A stretch of 64,000 nt of DNA. It comes from Chrysogorgia sp. JL179-B06 (lineage: Eukaryota > Cnidaria > Anthozoa > Scleralcyonacea > Chrysogorgiidae). The stretch covers positions 372,001-436,000 of the forward strand of contig JAYKKM010000441.1 in assembly GCA_035772405.1 (NCBI GenBank), written 5' to 3'. The translations under genes were made by a program, and so were the position numbers. Below are positions 33,681 to 44,000 of the stretch, one piece after another. Numbering within the stretch: position 1 is the stretch's first letter; each line of letters starts with the position of its first letter. The notes under the pieces were generated by a model. The model saw only the letters and a program-made list of their open reading frames with translations, was not told the DNA's origin and made no database searches.

Positions 33681-34638
33681 AACGCAGGATCAAGGGTGGT
33701 CTCAGGGGAAACCCTAAAATGTTTATGCCTATTCATGTGGAAATTGGCCATGTGTGGAAAATGCGATTCCTTAATTTGTCATTGTAATAGTTTGGAACAA
33801 AACCCGAAGTGTAGATAGTGTATCTGCCTTCGTTATAACATTACGACTAAGCTGAAAGAGCGAGAAAGGCTTTTTGGATGCCAGGTATTTGTACATCTGT
33901 TACCCACTGTATGGCAATCGAAATCCTTCAAAACTGGGGTAGTGCAAATTTCTTTAACTCTTTCCTGTCCGGCTGAAAAACATCCAAAATTGAACTACCT
34001 CTTTGTTCTATTGATATCTCGGGAAATATCCATAACTGTTGCGAAATCTATACCTTTTCTAAAAGTCCAATAAACCGGCTGTTACCAATGCTTTTGAATT
34101 TTCCGAACAAGACACACCATGATAATACAAATTAGCATTAATTATCATAAATCAGGTTGAAAAACTCCCATTGTTCTAGAAAATGCCATCTTGCACGCCC
34201 GCGTAGCATCTTGAAAACTCAAAATGCCACCAATCGCAGAGTTGTTTATGAAATCAAATCAAACTTGGCGTGTGAGTGGATCCCAAGTGTCTGGCGCTTG
34301 TCGAATTTCAATTTTTAATCTTGCGTTACCGTGTGCCGTGTTTTTCGATTGACGACTTCGGGGTCTTCTATGACCCCTTTTGACTGGGCCGGACTGGAAA
34401 GAGTTAAAGTGCATATATATGGTTGCCGATTTGTAGCAAAATTCATTTCAACAAAATATTCATATATAAACCTTCTAAATTCCTACATTTTTTGGTGAAA
34501 CATTAAATCATTCATATATGTGTTACATCGAAATTCATACATGTGCACAAATTCAAATTCATACATAAATTTCTAGTGCTTAAATTCATATAATCTTATA
34601 ATTGCATTCGTATTCATATATATTTGTGGCGTTTTCAA
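33678..34638. other. No gene recognised
   Basis: AT-rich, with TTCATATAT-type reiterations at 34440-34620. No element ends or domains seen. Confidence 0.4.
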
Positions 34639-34682
34639 TTTATTACTCGGGCTACCTGTGGTAGCCGAATCTAGGTTTCGGC
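34639..34682 (+). repeat. Conserved hairpin repeat (copy 2)
   Basis: TTATTACTCGG, a stem GGCTACC / GGTAGCC with loop TGT, and the tail ATCTAGGTTTCG. Partner of 19484-19530. Confidence 0.6.
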
Positions 34683-35223
34683 TCTGTTTATTATTATTAT
34701 TTTTATTATTTAATGGCAATTATTGCATCATCCCGATCAACCTCGTACCCAGGCTTTTGACCTGCGAAACTGCGCGCATATATTCATGCGCCATTGTGAT
34801 TTACTCATTTTATCACCTTTCTTCGAGTGTTCTTCAATGAAAATCTTCACGTGGCTGGCAAGTATCTTGATCTTATATACGCTCACAATCCCGATCGCTT
34901 TCGAAACGGGTTGGTCTGCGATTTCGAGAACCTGTACTCGATCAAATTATCTGTTTCCATACGCTTTTTGTCTGCTAAATGTTTAAGAATTTATAATATG
35001 AGACTCAACATATGAAATTGCTGTATGGAAATATGTTAACTGTTCTGAGGTAACTGTAATATTTGTATAAGCTCTGTTGCCTGTATTGTTTATTGTTATG
35101 TTATACAAAATAAAGTTTATTGTTTCATATATACCAAGTACTAAGTTGAATAACCCTGTTTCACTTTCATATATATATACAACGCATCGCGCACTTTCGC
35201 AACAGCGTAGAGAAATCATCGAA
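34683..35223. other. No gene recognised
   Basis: Short open frames only. A TA-rich microsatellite begins at about 35222. Confidence 0.4.
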
Positions 35224-35253
35224 TATATATATATATAATATATATATATATAA

Positions 35254-35572
35254 TTACTCAAACATATTGCGTCATTTGACCGACTCAGTGATTCCTCATG
35301 CGAGTCTGACTGAGACGGACTGACAATAGATCGAGCAGTGCCTGGGCTATTTGGCAACCGCGGACAGCTGTTTCGCCCTCATTGGGGCTCGTCAGCGCGG
35401 TGAAACCTATAGCCCAGCACATCCGAAGGTATATATATTCATCATAGTCTTGAAGACGGGATGTGGGATATACCACACTGCTCTAATAGACAATTACTCA
35501 AACATATTGCGTCATTTGACCGACTCAGTGATTCCTCATGCGAGTCTGACTTCGAGCAGTGCCTGGGCTATT
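35254..35572 (-). mobile_element. Retrozyme-like tandem unit with hammerhead ribozyme
   Basis: A block starting TTACTCAAACATATTGCG (35254) recurs at 35491, a period of 237 bp, and both copies run through TTCCTCATGCGAGTCTGAC to GCCTGGGCTATT. The second copy is cut by a (TA)n tract and lacks an 18-bp part. The unit between the repeats contains a complete type I hammerhead motif. Small tandem units each carrying one short-stem-III hammerhead are the hallmark of retrozymes, non-autonomous elements that circulate as RNA. They are often thought to be mobilised by Penelope-like elements, one of which lies directly to the right. Confidence 0.65.
35358..35403 (-). ncRNA. Type I hammerhead ribozyme
   Basis: Read on the minus strand. 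Stem I ACCGCG pairs with CGCGGT. Core CUGACGA fits the CUGANGA consensus. Stem II is GCCC/GGGC with loop CAATGA. GAAA follows, then a minimal self-complementary stem III CAGCTG, then UC, with predicted cleavage before the stem I 3' strand. All core residues needed for self-cleavage are present. The loop-less stem III suggests activity as a dimer, as described for retrozyme and Penelope hammerheads. Confidence 0.8.
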
Positions 35573-35574
35573 TA

Positions 35575-35582
<8 letters not shown>

Positions 35583-35632
<50 letters not shown>
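35583..35632. repeat. (TA)n microsatellite
   Basis: About 50 bases of TA repeat interrupting the second retrozyme-like unit. Another, at 35222-35252, flanks the first. Confidence 0.9.
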
Positions 35633-35636
<4 letters not shown>

Positions 35637-35734
35637 AGTATCGAGTTTAGAATCATATGAGTAGAGTGCTCAATACCGAAGTAGAGCGGATATAACAAAG
35701 AAGACAAACTTGAGTCACTTCATTTAAACATTTA

Positions 35735-35790
35735 TTCACTACAAATTTGTTTCGTATGGCAAGCAAAGCTTACCACACTCATCAGGTGAA
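35735..35790 (-). ncRNA. Hammerhead ribozyme in the Penelope 3' region
   Basis: Minus strand: stem I TTCAC/GTGAA, core CUGAUGA, an 11-bp stem II (GTGTGGTAAGC with GCTTGCCATAC, two G-U pairs, loop TTT), GAAA, self-complementary stem III CAAATTTG, then UA. It differs in sequence from the one at 35358 but has the same architecture. Penelope-like elements are known to encode hammerheads in their pseudo-LTRs. The UA in place of the common UC at the cleavage site is allowed by the UH rule. Confidence 0.75.
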
Positions 35791-35878
35791 ATCGCGTTTG
35801 ATGTTATGCTTAGGAAACTTGAGATATTATATATACATGCTTGGCGTCATAGAAATAGTATTATATTACATAGGTTAG

Positions 35879-36442
35879 CTATTGGTTGCAAAGCAGGAAG
35901 TTTTTCCTGTGTCTACAGGCTGACAATAGTTCGTTTCTAGAGTTTAAGGAGCTGAGTTGCGGATAATAAATAATTATAAACTTTTCATGTAGGCATAGGT
36001 TGCATCGCTTAGTTTTGTTCGAATAACTCTTGCATTTTTTGATGATTTTCCACTTCATTGAATATTGCACGTTTGATTCCTTTAAAAGCCAAACGTATTT
36101 GCTGAGTGCGGTAGAATGCTTATGCTTAACGTTTCTAAAAGAATTAGTATGATTATTATAGCGCGTTTTGAATTGGCCCCCCGTATATCCGACATAGGTC
36201 TTCTCTTCTGCGGTATCTTCTCTCTTCACCGTCGCTTGATAAACTATACTCTCTGTCAGGCATTTACCAGAGAGTGGACACGAAACTTTCTGGCGGCAAT
36301 TGCATTCTTTGCTTGCATCGGTGATGTTGGTCTGGGGCTGTTTGGCGAGTATAGCTTTGTTGTGGGCTGAGATAACGTTCTGCATGTTTGGCATGCAGCT
36401 ATAACTTAGCTTCAACGTGTTGCGATTAAGTATCTTATGCAA
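35879..36442 (-). pseudogene. GIY-YIG endonuclease domain of Penelope-like element
   Basis: Cys-rich linker (CNCRQKVSCPLSGKC), then the GIY-YIG core with a Tyr-Val-Gly pattern (IVYQATV, TYVGYTGGQFKTRY) and the conserved NHTNSF. A tail follows (NLCLHEKFII, ELLSACRHRKNFLL). The domain makes the nick that primes reverse transcription. It is in the C-terminal position relative to the RT. It may be intact as a domain, but the polyprotein upstream is broken. Confidence 0.8.
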
Positions 36443-36858
36443 GGGATGGCTTTGCGGGAAGCATTCGTCTATGGCTTGAAGAAATTTGTGCCCAATGATC
36501 GTTGCAACATTGGCGCTATAGGGTGGGTTGAACCATGTAACGCTTCTCCTTCTAGGGCGCTTTGGTTTTGGAGGTTGAGGGTTGTATTTTAGCGGGTAAT
36601 TGTAACCACTTTTGTGCAGGGCTTCTTGATAGGGTGGAATAGCCGAGTCAAATGATTACTTATCCGAGGATATATTGGATAGCCGTCTATTGATTGCCTC
36701 TGGTATGTTGCGGAGTATTGATGATGGATGGTTGCTTTGTCGGTTTACGTATTGTGGGACGTTTCCAGGTTTCATATACGGTTTGTAAGAGGCGGATTTT
36801 AGATCAAGTGTAATATCAAGATAGTTGACACATTTCTTGTTAGCTTCGATGGTGATGC

Positions 36859-38013
36859 TTAAGCTGTGGTCGCTGAATGTATTACAAATGTGTTTCTTAT
36901 AATATTCTCAATCTCTCTCGGCGTTTTATTAAATGCTGGAAGACCGTCATCTCTGTACAGACCGATATCATTGCCGTACTCTGTTGTCAATTTCGATAGT
37001 AGGTAGGAGCCTACTAGCTCACACGTTTCTGCGCCGTCGAAGCTGCCCATGGTCACGTCGAAGAGAGAGTTTGATGTTTTCTTGCACCAGGTTGAGTTTC
37101 CGTTGAAAAGGAGGGATTTCTTTGCCTGAATGATGATGTGTTTCTCATTTTCGGTTATCTCGTCGTATTGGGTGGCGAATGTTAGGGCTTGTTTTAGCAA
37201 CTCTTCCGATATGGATGGGTAAAAATCTACGACATCAAAACTAATGAATGAGCGGGTGGATTTGTCTGGCATGTTGTCGAACCACTTGATAACCGAATCT
37301 GTGTTTTTCCATTGATTTAATTTGGCAGATTTTACGATTTTTGCGTTGATCCGTTGAAGGATTTGTTTACTGACAATACCGATTTCCGATTTGGCTGGGT
37401 TTATCAGTCTGCACGTGGGGTTGTTGTTAAAATTCGGCTTATGGTCTTTTAGAGTGATAAACGAGTCTTTTGCAGCAAACGAATCAATGCGGTTGTCAAG
37501 GCCGATGCTCTTAGCGACTTTCTTCTCTTCGGATATTATTTTGCATGCGGTTTTCGGTGGAGCTTTCTTGTAGGCTTTGGTTATTGTAGTGTCGAGTAAT
37601 TTGTTATAAGCGGGGGCGTCTAACAGGTAAAAATTTGTCGTCTTGTCAGCTGCAATGAGTAGTTTGTTATTAGTCCTAATTTTAGTCAAGTCCTGTGATA
37701 GTTCTCTCTGGAATTCGTTCTGATCTCTTTTAAATTCAACATTTTGGATGAGCGTGAGCATTTTATCTTCAAATTGTTCTAGTTCTTGAATCGCTGGCGG
37801 GGATTTTGTTGAGCGGAATCCAAATGTCTCATTGGTGGGAGGTTGAGTTCCGGCTGGCTTTAAAAAATGATGAGCTTTCCATCTAATGCGTCGTAGAAAG
37901 GATTCTGTTTTCTCGACCAAACATTTCAAGTATTCCTTGGGCTGCGCGATTGGAATGTTCTTAGTGGAGTATCCAAGGTTGACGGGTTCCATATTTATTC
38001 GTAGAGTGCTCAA
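36859..38013 (-). pseudogene. Reverse transcriptase of Penelope-like element
   Basis: Open from an ATG at 38013. RT blocks are visible: TLKDHKPNF and CRLINPAKSEIG (fingers), SFDVVDFYPSIS (motif A Asp), MGSFDGAETCELVGS (motif B) and LYRDDGLPAF (motif C with RDD in place of the commoner VDD). Shortly after, the frame shifts near 36880. The thumb and linker sequence continues in another frame, with a TAA near 36655, before the GIY-YIG part. The RT class is assigned from its linkage to GIY-YIG and from overall pattern. Confidence 0.8.
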
Positions 38014-38046
38014 CAGTAAAGGAGCGAAATAGACACACTGTTATTT

Positions 38047-38430
38047 TCAAGGAGTTGTTTTAACTCCACCACGAGAGTTAAAATTACTCTCTTGAGGGTA
38101 GTACTTTTTTTGGAGTTACTTTAACTCCGAAAACGGAGTTAAATTGACTCGCTGTTGGAGTAAAACAATTTTTTACTCCCCCTGGAGGGTTATTTTTACT
38201 CCCCCCAAAAATGCTCCTATTTAGGTGTCATTTTTACTCCTGTTTTTGGAAATGTAGAGTTAAAATAACTCCCTTTGTGGAGTAAAATTTTAAGAGTTAA
38301 AATTACTCTTGTTCAGGGTAGTTGAATTTACTCTCTTGGGGAGTAAAACCTTCGCGAGATGGAGTTAAATGTACTCCTCTAATTGTACCCCTCTAATTGT
38401 ACCCTACAAAGGAGTAATTATTTTAGGAGT
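38047..38430. repeat. Cluster of short GAGTTAAAA / GGAGTAAAA inverted units
   Basis: Repeated direct and inverted copies of GGAGTTAAA, GAGTAAAA and ACTCC fill the segment, able to form many small hairpins. Probably the remains of a TIR-rich MITE. Confidence 0.6.
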
Positions 38431-38585
38431 CACGCTTGATTATGCTAACTAAACATACATGCGAATATGACATATCGCGAATATCAAGACATGTTCGATA
38501 TTGCGCTTTTTGTATCTACTGCACTTGCGCTAGTAGATACTTTGCTATCGTGCGTGTAATGTAATGTAAGTAATGTAAGTTAAGA

Positions 38586-38955
38586 CTACGTTCACACGAG
38601 ACCGGACGAATTCGAGACCGGACGAAATTCGTCCGGTACCGCCTGTTCACACGGAGCCGGATTAATTCTGACATGAAAAGTGTTCACACGGAACCGGATA
38701 AATTGTAACCCTGAAAAAGTTATTATAACTTCAATACATCATGTTTAGTTTAAAATATTGAGTTAATATTTCTCACCCCAATCCCCTACCGTGCAAATGG
38801 GTTCTGAAAAAGACCGCTGTTCACACGGACGCGTTAAAGTTTGGAACCGTTTCGGTAAAAAGCGAGACCTAAATTTTTTAGGTCGCGAATTCGTCCGGTT
38901 AGCGGTGCTCGAATTCGTCCGGTTTCAGTGGTCCCGTGTGAACGCAAGCCGTAAT
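38586..38955. mobile_element. TIR/MITE element with GTTCACACG ends
   Basis: GTTCACACGAGACCGGACGA near the left is mirrored by the complement of TCGTCCGGT ... CGTGTGAACGC at the right. Internal copies of TTCACACGG and CGGACGAATTCG recur. No coding capacity. Related in its ends to the MITE at 14474-14585. Confidence 0.65.
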
Positions 38956-38999
38956 CGTGCAAATATTCGTCCGGTCCCAACGGGGTCTAAGTTAACAAA

Positions 39000-40751
39000 A
39001 GAATGCCTTCGGAGCCAATCCAAACGCCGAGAATGAAACGAAGCCCAACGACTGTCGTCCGATTATAATATGCAAAATTCAAAATGGCGGTCTATTTTTT
39101 ATTGTAAGTATTACTGAACGAATTGTGCTCCGATATCAATTGGAAATTCTTTATAATCTGAAGTATTTTGACCTGAATACAGAGAACACCTGTAGTGAAA
39201 ATTGGTTTAGTTATGAAACCATGTGATTCGGTTTGAAAGCGTGAATGAGTACGAAAGTCGAAGTGTATTCAAGTGGACACTGCAAGTTGAAGTTGCCATT
39301 ATCCCACAGCCAGGCTAAGCATTCGCACTGAAAGTAAGTACTAGTATCAGTCACTTGTTCTTGGAAGCTTCTTCGCTTTCTCATGGTCGCGGGTTCAATT
39401 CCCAGCCAGAAGGCCTTGGAGTTGCATTTTTCGTTTCCTTCATCTGATTCACCGAGTGTAAATGCCAAATATTAACTTTAATATACCCTATGTATTGTAT
39501 GCATTGACAATCTTTTGAGTACAGAAAAGACACTCACAATAGCCAGGCATACATTTCAGGCTTGGACTGGCCATTGTGCCATCTTGTGCCACAACAATGG
39601 CATTTTGTGGCAGCACAATGGCTGGCAATAATGTTCTGGCACAATGGTCAGTCCAAGCCTGATACATTTACATGTATTGATGTACTTGTATGTACATACC
39701 ATTCCTAAAATCTGTTGTCAACCACTACTGCTGTTGTATGCCAAGTCTTGATATCAAAGTGGTGAACAAATTTTCAATATTATAATATTGTGCCTGTTTT
39801 CAATGTCATTCAATGTTTCATTCAGTAATCACACATTGCCTGAAGCTACTATTGTTCATTCCATTTACTAGCAGTTGTTCAACCTAAATAAGTCTAATAC
39901 TGTAAGAACATGTATATGGACTAGTGTATTACTCTCATCTTTGATGGCATTGTTAGCTAAACTATTCTGTTCAGATAAATATTAGTGACTTGCTGCTTGG
40001 TTATTTCAAGATAGTAAATTGCTTACTACTCAAGCTTTAACGCAAACTCACAATCTTCTGATCTCCAGTTACACGCTCTATTAAACCATTGAGCTAGCAG
40101 AAATTGGATGGCAGAGTGAAGGCTATATTGTGTACTAGATCGTATATGCGACATCCGCAGGGGTGGCTAAAATAATAATTTCATGCAGACTTACAGAGTA
40201 TATTTGTGTTAATATTTCAATTTTAAAAAATATCCTGCAGTTGTTTAAAATTTCTTGCAAGCAGCGCTTGTGTGCTCGACTATTTTTTCCACCCCTGGAC
40301 ATATGTACTGCTGATTAGAGCATGTAACCAGAGATCAGATGGTTGTGGGTTCTATTGCCATCTCAGAATCATTTTTCTGAGTTTTCATTAAAGCTTCAGT
40401 AGCAAACAATTTACTACACTACAGTATTCTGTTCTTTAGCAAAAATGAAAGCACCCTAGGGGGTTCAATTAGCATGCACATAAAAGAATATTAAATCAGC
40501 CACCATTTTTGAATAAGGTCTATAACTAGTAGATATTTGTTATAGAAAATATAGAATGTACCATAATTGAATAGCAATCATAGTTATGATACCTGTATGG
40601 TACAGGCTGTACTTATTGCCTTTACTTTTTTATTACCGGTACCTATTGCAGTAGATACAGTACATGCATGCAACGCATGCCTATTTTTTGATGTTGAAAT
40701 TACCAATTTTTGAATTACCAATTTCAATATGAATTTGGTTGAATGAATTCA
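39000..40751. other. No gene; SINE pieces and a hairpin
   Basis: At 39557-39661 a 105-bp perfect-looking hairpin begins CAGGCTTGGACTGGCCATTG. At 39390-39410 there is a Pol III B-box-like GGTTCAATTCC. Inverted tRNA-like pieces lie at 40046-40110 and 40311-40372 (see separate entry). Otherwise nothing recognised. Confidence 0.5.
40046..40372. repeat. tRNA-derived SINE fragments in inverted pair
   Basis: On the minus strand 40046-40110 reads TAGCTCAATGG, a good A box, followed by a tRNA-like arm with AGAGCGTGTAACTGGAGATC. On the plus strand 40311-40372 has AGAGCATGTAACCAGAGATC followed by GGTTCTATTGCC, a B-box-like sequence. The two are diverged, opposite-facing copies of the same tRNA-derived sequence. 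Confidence 0.55.
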
Positions 40752-41635
40752 TTACTTGGGAGTGTCAATTTCATATGTCAGGCAAACAAATTTTGACCTG
40801 GTTATTAACCCTATTTTCTTAATTTGATTAAGTGGCACATATAATGTGAAATCCTTGGAATAGGCAATCTTAAGTTGACCTACTGAAGGTGTAACTACCT
40901 CATAAGATTGGTAGTGTTCATTAAATTGAATGGTTTCTTTTTTTGAAACAACAAACATAATGTCTCTAATGTTTCTGTTGACAACACATATCTTTTTTGC
41001 TTCCCAAAATGCTGGAAAGTCATTGTCATCAAAACCAACATGCAGGGTCGCACCAATCTTGTACTTTGTCCCCAGAATAGTCACCCATTTAGCCCTAAAA
41101 CAGAAGGTAGTTTCACTGAGTAAACTAAGTTGACTTTTTATGCTATTTTATACACAAATTGGTTTGATAATTATTTTCTACATACATGTACCTATAGCGG
41201 CTGCTATACCATATACTTTATACAATACCATAACCATGCTAATTTATACAAACATTAACAACTTACTCATAAATAGGAGTTTGCAGATCAATGTCAGGGA
41301 TTTCATCCCGAAGAAGGTTCTGGTAATCTACATCACCCACAAAGGTGTCTTGTCCTGTAAAGAATGCAATAACTATACTTTTCAATAACTTTTGCATGAC
41401 ATGAAAATGATTGTACAAAATAATGTCAAATGAAAAGCATTCATGATGTAGTTACCTGGGCCTAGGTCAATTCCTTTTTCAATAAATGATGTCAGGGCTC
41501 CTTCTGAACTCTGAAGCCTGTAGCACAAGCCCTCTTGGTGACGTTTGGCAAGAGAGAAGGGCAGGTTAATCCAATTTCCAATAAGAATGGCCAAGCGCTT
41601 AAAATAATGGTGTTTTGCTTCAAATAGCATGCACC
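40752..41635 (-). CDS. Three-exon fragment of an uncharacterised repetitive gene family
   Basis: Three minus-strand segments join with consensus splice sites and matching phases: 41635-41456 (acceptor TATAG, donor GTAAC), 41354-41267 (acceptor CAG, donor GTAAGT) and 41094-40752 (acceptor TTTTAG) to a TAA. All are open. The first encodes FEAKHHYFKRLA and FSLAKRHQ, a pattern I associate with uncharacterised multi-copy proteins common in cnidarian and fish genomes, often with N-terminal zinc fingers. The rest is beta-rich with no catalytic motif. A possible upstream exon lies at 42113-42245. The function is unknown, and it may be a transposon-borne gene. Confidence 0.5.
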
Positions 41636-42247
41636 CTATATATATATATATATATAGACAAATGAAAGGGAAAAAACTTGAATGGACAAAAAATGTAAAT
41701 AATTAACAATTATTTGACAAGGCTGAACAAAATAGTGATTTGTTAGTGGTGAGCAAATCAATTATGTACCAATGCTGAAGGCAGAATAGATGCATGCTCA
41801 GACTATTATTTCTAGGCAGTGATTTGCATCTGACATAGCAACTTCACAGCCAATCAAAATTGAGAAGAAAATAAATTTAAAATTTAGGAAAATAGTTTTA
41901 ATCACCTGTGGAACTAATACTAAAAATTAGAGGTAAAACTGTTTACTTTTCATAAATGAAGAGAAATTAATCCAAATATTTTAAAATGGCAATACAAAAT
42001 GGCCATACAAAATGGCCATCCATCAAATGCACCAAATATTTCATATTGAAGTGCTTTTCATTCTACCATGTCAAATACATGATGCATATGTTTATTACAA
42101 TTTCAAATCACTTACTGAAGAATAGGCGTGTTTTCAGCACAAAATTCCCAAAGGAGTACACGTGCTCCCTGACTAAAACATCACAATACTTGTCGCCTTT
42201 GTTCACGGTCTTTTGACATAATTCAAATGCAGAGTTCTGTTGCAGAC
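41636..42247. other. Intron-like spacer and possible upstream exon
   Basis: Contains a (TA)n run at 41637-41656. A minus-strand open segment at about 42113-42245 encodes FELCQKTVNKGDKYCDV and ends in a GTAAGT donor. It abuts the terminal repeat of the next element and may be an exon truncated by that insertion. Confidence 0.35.
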
Positions 42248-42436
42248 TATTTACCAGGGTCAAATTTTCCGATGCCGCGCACTCGACGGCGGTTGATGCA
42301 TATAAATATACAAAAACCCGATACTAGCAGACCCACATCCCCCGTGATAAGGGACTAAACGCCCGTCGATATTAGCAACCTCGCCCTCAAGGCCTATATA
42401 CAACTGACGATATTACTTGTAACTTGATTCATTAGG

Positions 42437-42772
42437 ATGCAGACAAAATACCAAATTGATAGTGCTAGCTTTGTCACTGCACAAGACATCATGCAAGAGC
42501 TGAAAGATACTACAAAAATCCAAGCTGATAAGGAGAACTCAAACGCGTTGATCGATATCAGCCTGGTCGATATCGGTCATGCAGTTAAACATTTTTCCTT
42601 TTGCTACCCACAAAAAAGACGAGTCAACGACAAATCAGTTTGGGTTTACGACGGATTATGGCTAACCAGGTTAACGAACGACATAATAACTGGTCACATG
42701 AATCATAACATTTTCATTTTAGAATTTAGGGCATACATACTACATCACTGGAAATACATGCAATATGCATGA
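42437..42772 (+). CDS. Small open frame inside the TIR element
   Basis: 111 codons from an ATG shortly inside the left TIR. The first 60 residues look like a folded, charged domain (ALIDISLVDIGHAVKHF). The rest reads less like coding sequence and the frame may run into an intron. No domain recognised. Confidence 0.35.
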   Translation: MQTKYQIDSASFVTAQDIMQELKDTTKIQADKENSNALIDISLVDIGHAVKHFSFCYPQKRRVNDKSVWVYDGLWLTRLTNDIITGHMNHNIFILEFRAYILHHWKYMQYA

Positions 42773-42829
42773 CTACATATGCATGATTCTGATCTTTCGC
42801 GTCCGCTTTTCTAAGTAGCCCAAGTGGCA

Positions 42830-42856
42830 AGTTTACGCCTAGCGGGCGTTATAAAA
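42830..42856 (+). promoter_or_regulatory. GC-palindrome plus TATA-like box
   Basis: TTACGCCTAGCGGGCGT is directly followed by TATAAAAGCC. The same pair of blocks occurs at 27680-27725, although there 22 bp separate them. It could be the core promoter of a shared element; this is inference. Confidence 0.35.
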
Positions 42857-42959
42857 GCCATAGCATTCGTTTGTGGGTTTTGATCTTCGCTAGTGGGCAT
42901 TGGCTCAACAAATTACAAGAAACATTAAGCGACGATGGGAAGGAGAAGAAACGGAAAAA

Positions 42960-43112
42960 CCCTTCTCGATGAGCTAGGGAAAATCTAAAAGTGGCAGCGA
43001 ATCCTCGGAAAAGTGTGGTTCCAAAACCGCCAAAATTTACAGACGACTCTTCCTCGTCGGACGAAAAGGAGGAAAACCTACCTCTTCCACCACCATTATT
43101 GTGGTTTACTTA
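42960..43112 (+). pseudogene. Ser/acidic/Pro-rich exon relic in the TIR element
   Basis: One plus-strand frame reads as coding: a basic start (EKKRKNPSR), an in-frame TGA near 42990, then a Pro/Lys stretch, DDSSSSDEKEE and LPLPPP, ending at a TAA. It probably encoded a flexible N-terminal region of the element's protein. A WFQNR string in another frame is coincidental. Confidence 0.35.
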
Positions 43113-43548
43113 ACCCACCAGCTGCGCCAAAACTAATATAAATAAACGTCATTGCACACTTAATTGAAAGAGGACCGGTCCTGGTCCGACTGCTGGACCA
43201 CATTCTCTCCATCGAAGATTGACGGCGGGCATGAAGGCGCCAAGGAGGCGCAACATCCGAGTGGGCCGCGTCTCCTACGAAGCAGATGAAAAAAATAGAA
43301 ACGATCGCCTTCTTTGGATAGAAGAAACGATGGTTCATATATGATATACCTTTATTTAACTATAATCCTCATTAGCTAAAACTTTATGGGAATACTCAGT
43401 CATGAAAGCAGGCATATACAAGCTGTTACGTATTTACCTATACAAGCAGTTACGTATGGCAGATTCCCCACAGCCATATTTTCGTTTCATAGTCAACGAC
43501 ATCAAAGTTCACTTCAAACCAGCATCATGTTTTACCTAAGCAATCCAG

Positions 43549-43920
43549 GTGCTGAATGACACTCGGAATCAGGCAAATGTTCATTCAAAGAATCCGTACG
43601 TTTTTTCTGTGAACAACGGGTCTTCTCTGCAAAACATCAGAGGCAACGACGCACTAACGAAGGTTACAGCAGGATTGGAGTTGGAACAGCCAAAACAAAT
43701 TTCGTCTACAGCTCTGAGGAAATATGTAGCTACCGTGTCACAGATCGTGGACACGAATGAATGCGAGCTGGGCTGGTTGGCTTAGCATTTGGGTCATGAT
43801 ATCCAAATACACAAAGAATTTTATCGATTGCAAGAAAGCACAATCGAAATGGCACTTTTCCGAAATCTTTTGGTTGCTGTGGACGAAGGGAAGGCAAACA
43901 AGTTTAAAGTAAGGTCCATC
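43549..43920 (+). pseudogene. Tyrosine-recombinase-like C-terminal fragment
   Basis: In one frame, interrupted by a TAG at 43783-43785, the order of boxes is ALRKYVAT, then about 20 residues, then HLGHD, then about 8 residues, then FYRL. This matches the Arg box, LGH box and nucleophile Tyr of phage-integrase-fold recombinases, as used by Crypton-type and DIRS-like elements. The N-terminal part of the catalytic domain is not visible. Downstream, LLVAVDEGKANKFK leads to a GT that may be a donor. Assigned by motif spacing only. Confidence 0.45.
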
Positions 43921-44000
43921 GGGGACATAAGCATCAACGGTAATTATAAACTTTTTTTTCATACATATTTCAGGGTAATTAATAACCATTTCATGATTTT

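Larger units (their letters stand above)
35655..38030 (-). mobile_element. Penelope-like retroelement
   Basis: On the minus strand a reverse transcriptase (38013-36859) is followed by a GIY-YIG endonuclease (36442-35879), the classic Penelope order. A short direct repeat GTAGAGTGCTCAA occurs at both ends (about 35661 and 38010), a candidate for the terminal pseudo-LTR. A hammerhead motif lies in the 3' part, as known for Penelope-like elements. The coding region has a frameshift near 36880 and a stop near 36655, so the copy is dead. Confidence 0.8.

Noticed and set aside
33483..33818. Open frames rich in Tyr-Ile on both strands
   Set aside because: They are produced by the (TA)n microsatellite and have no coding signature.
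39390..39415. Complete tRNA gene at the GGTTCAATTCC box
   Set aside because: No A box or foldable acceptor stem at proper spacing; more likely a SINE remnant.
43010..43060. WFQNR string suggesting a homeobox
   Set aside because: Only five residues in a short frame; an alternative frame reads better as coding and no homeodomain precedes it.
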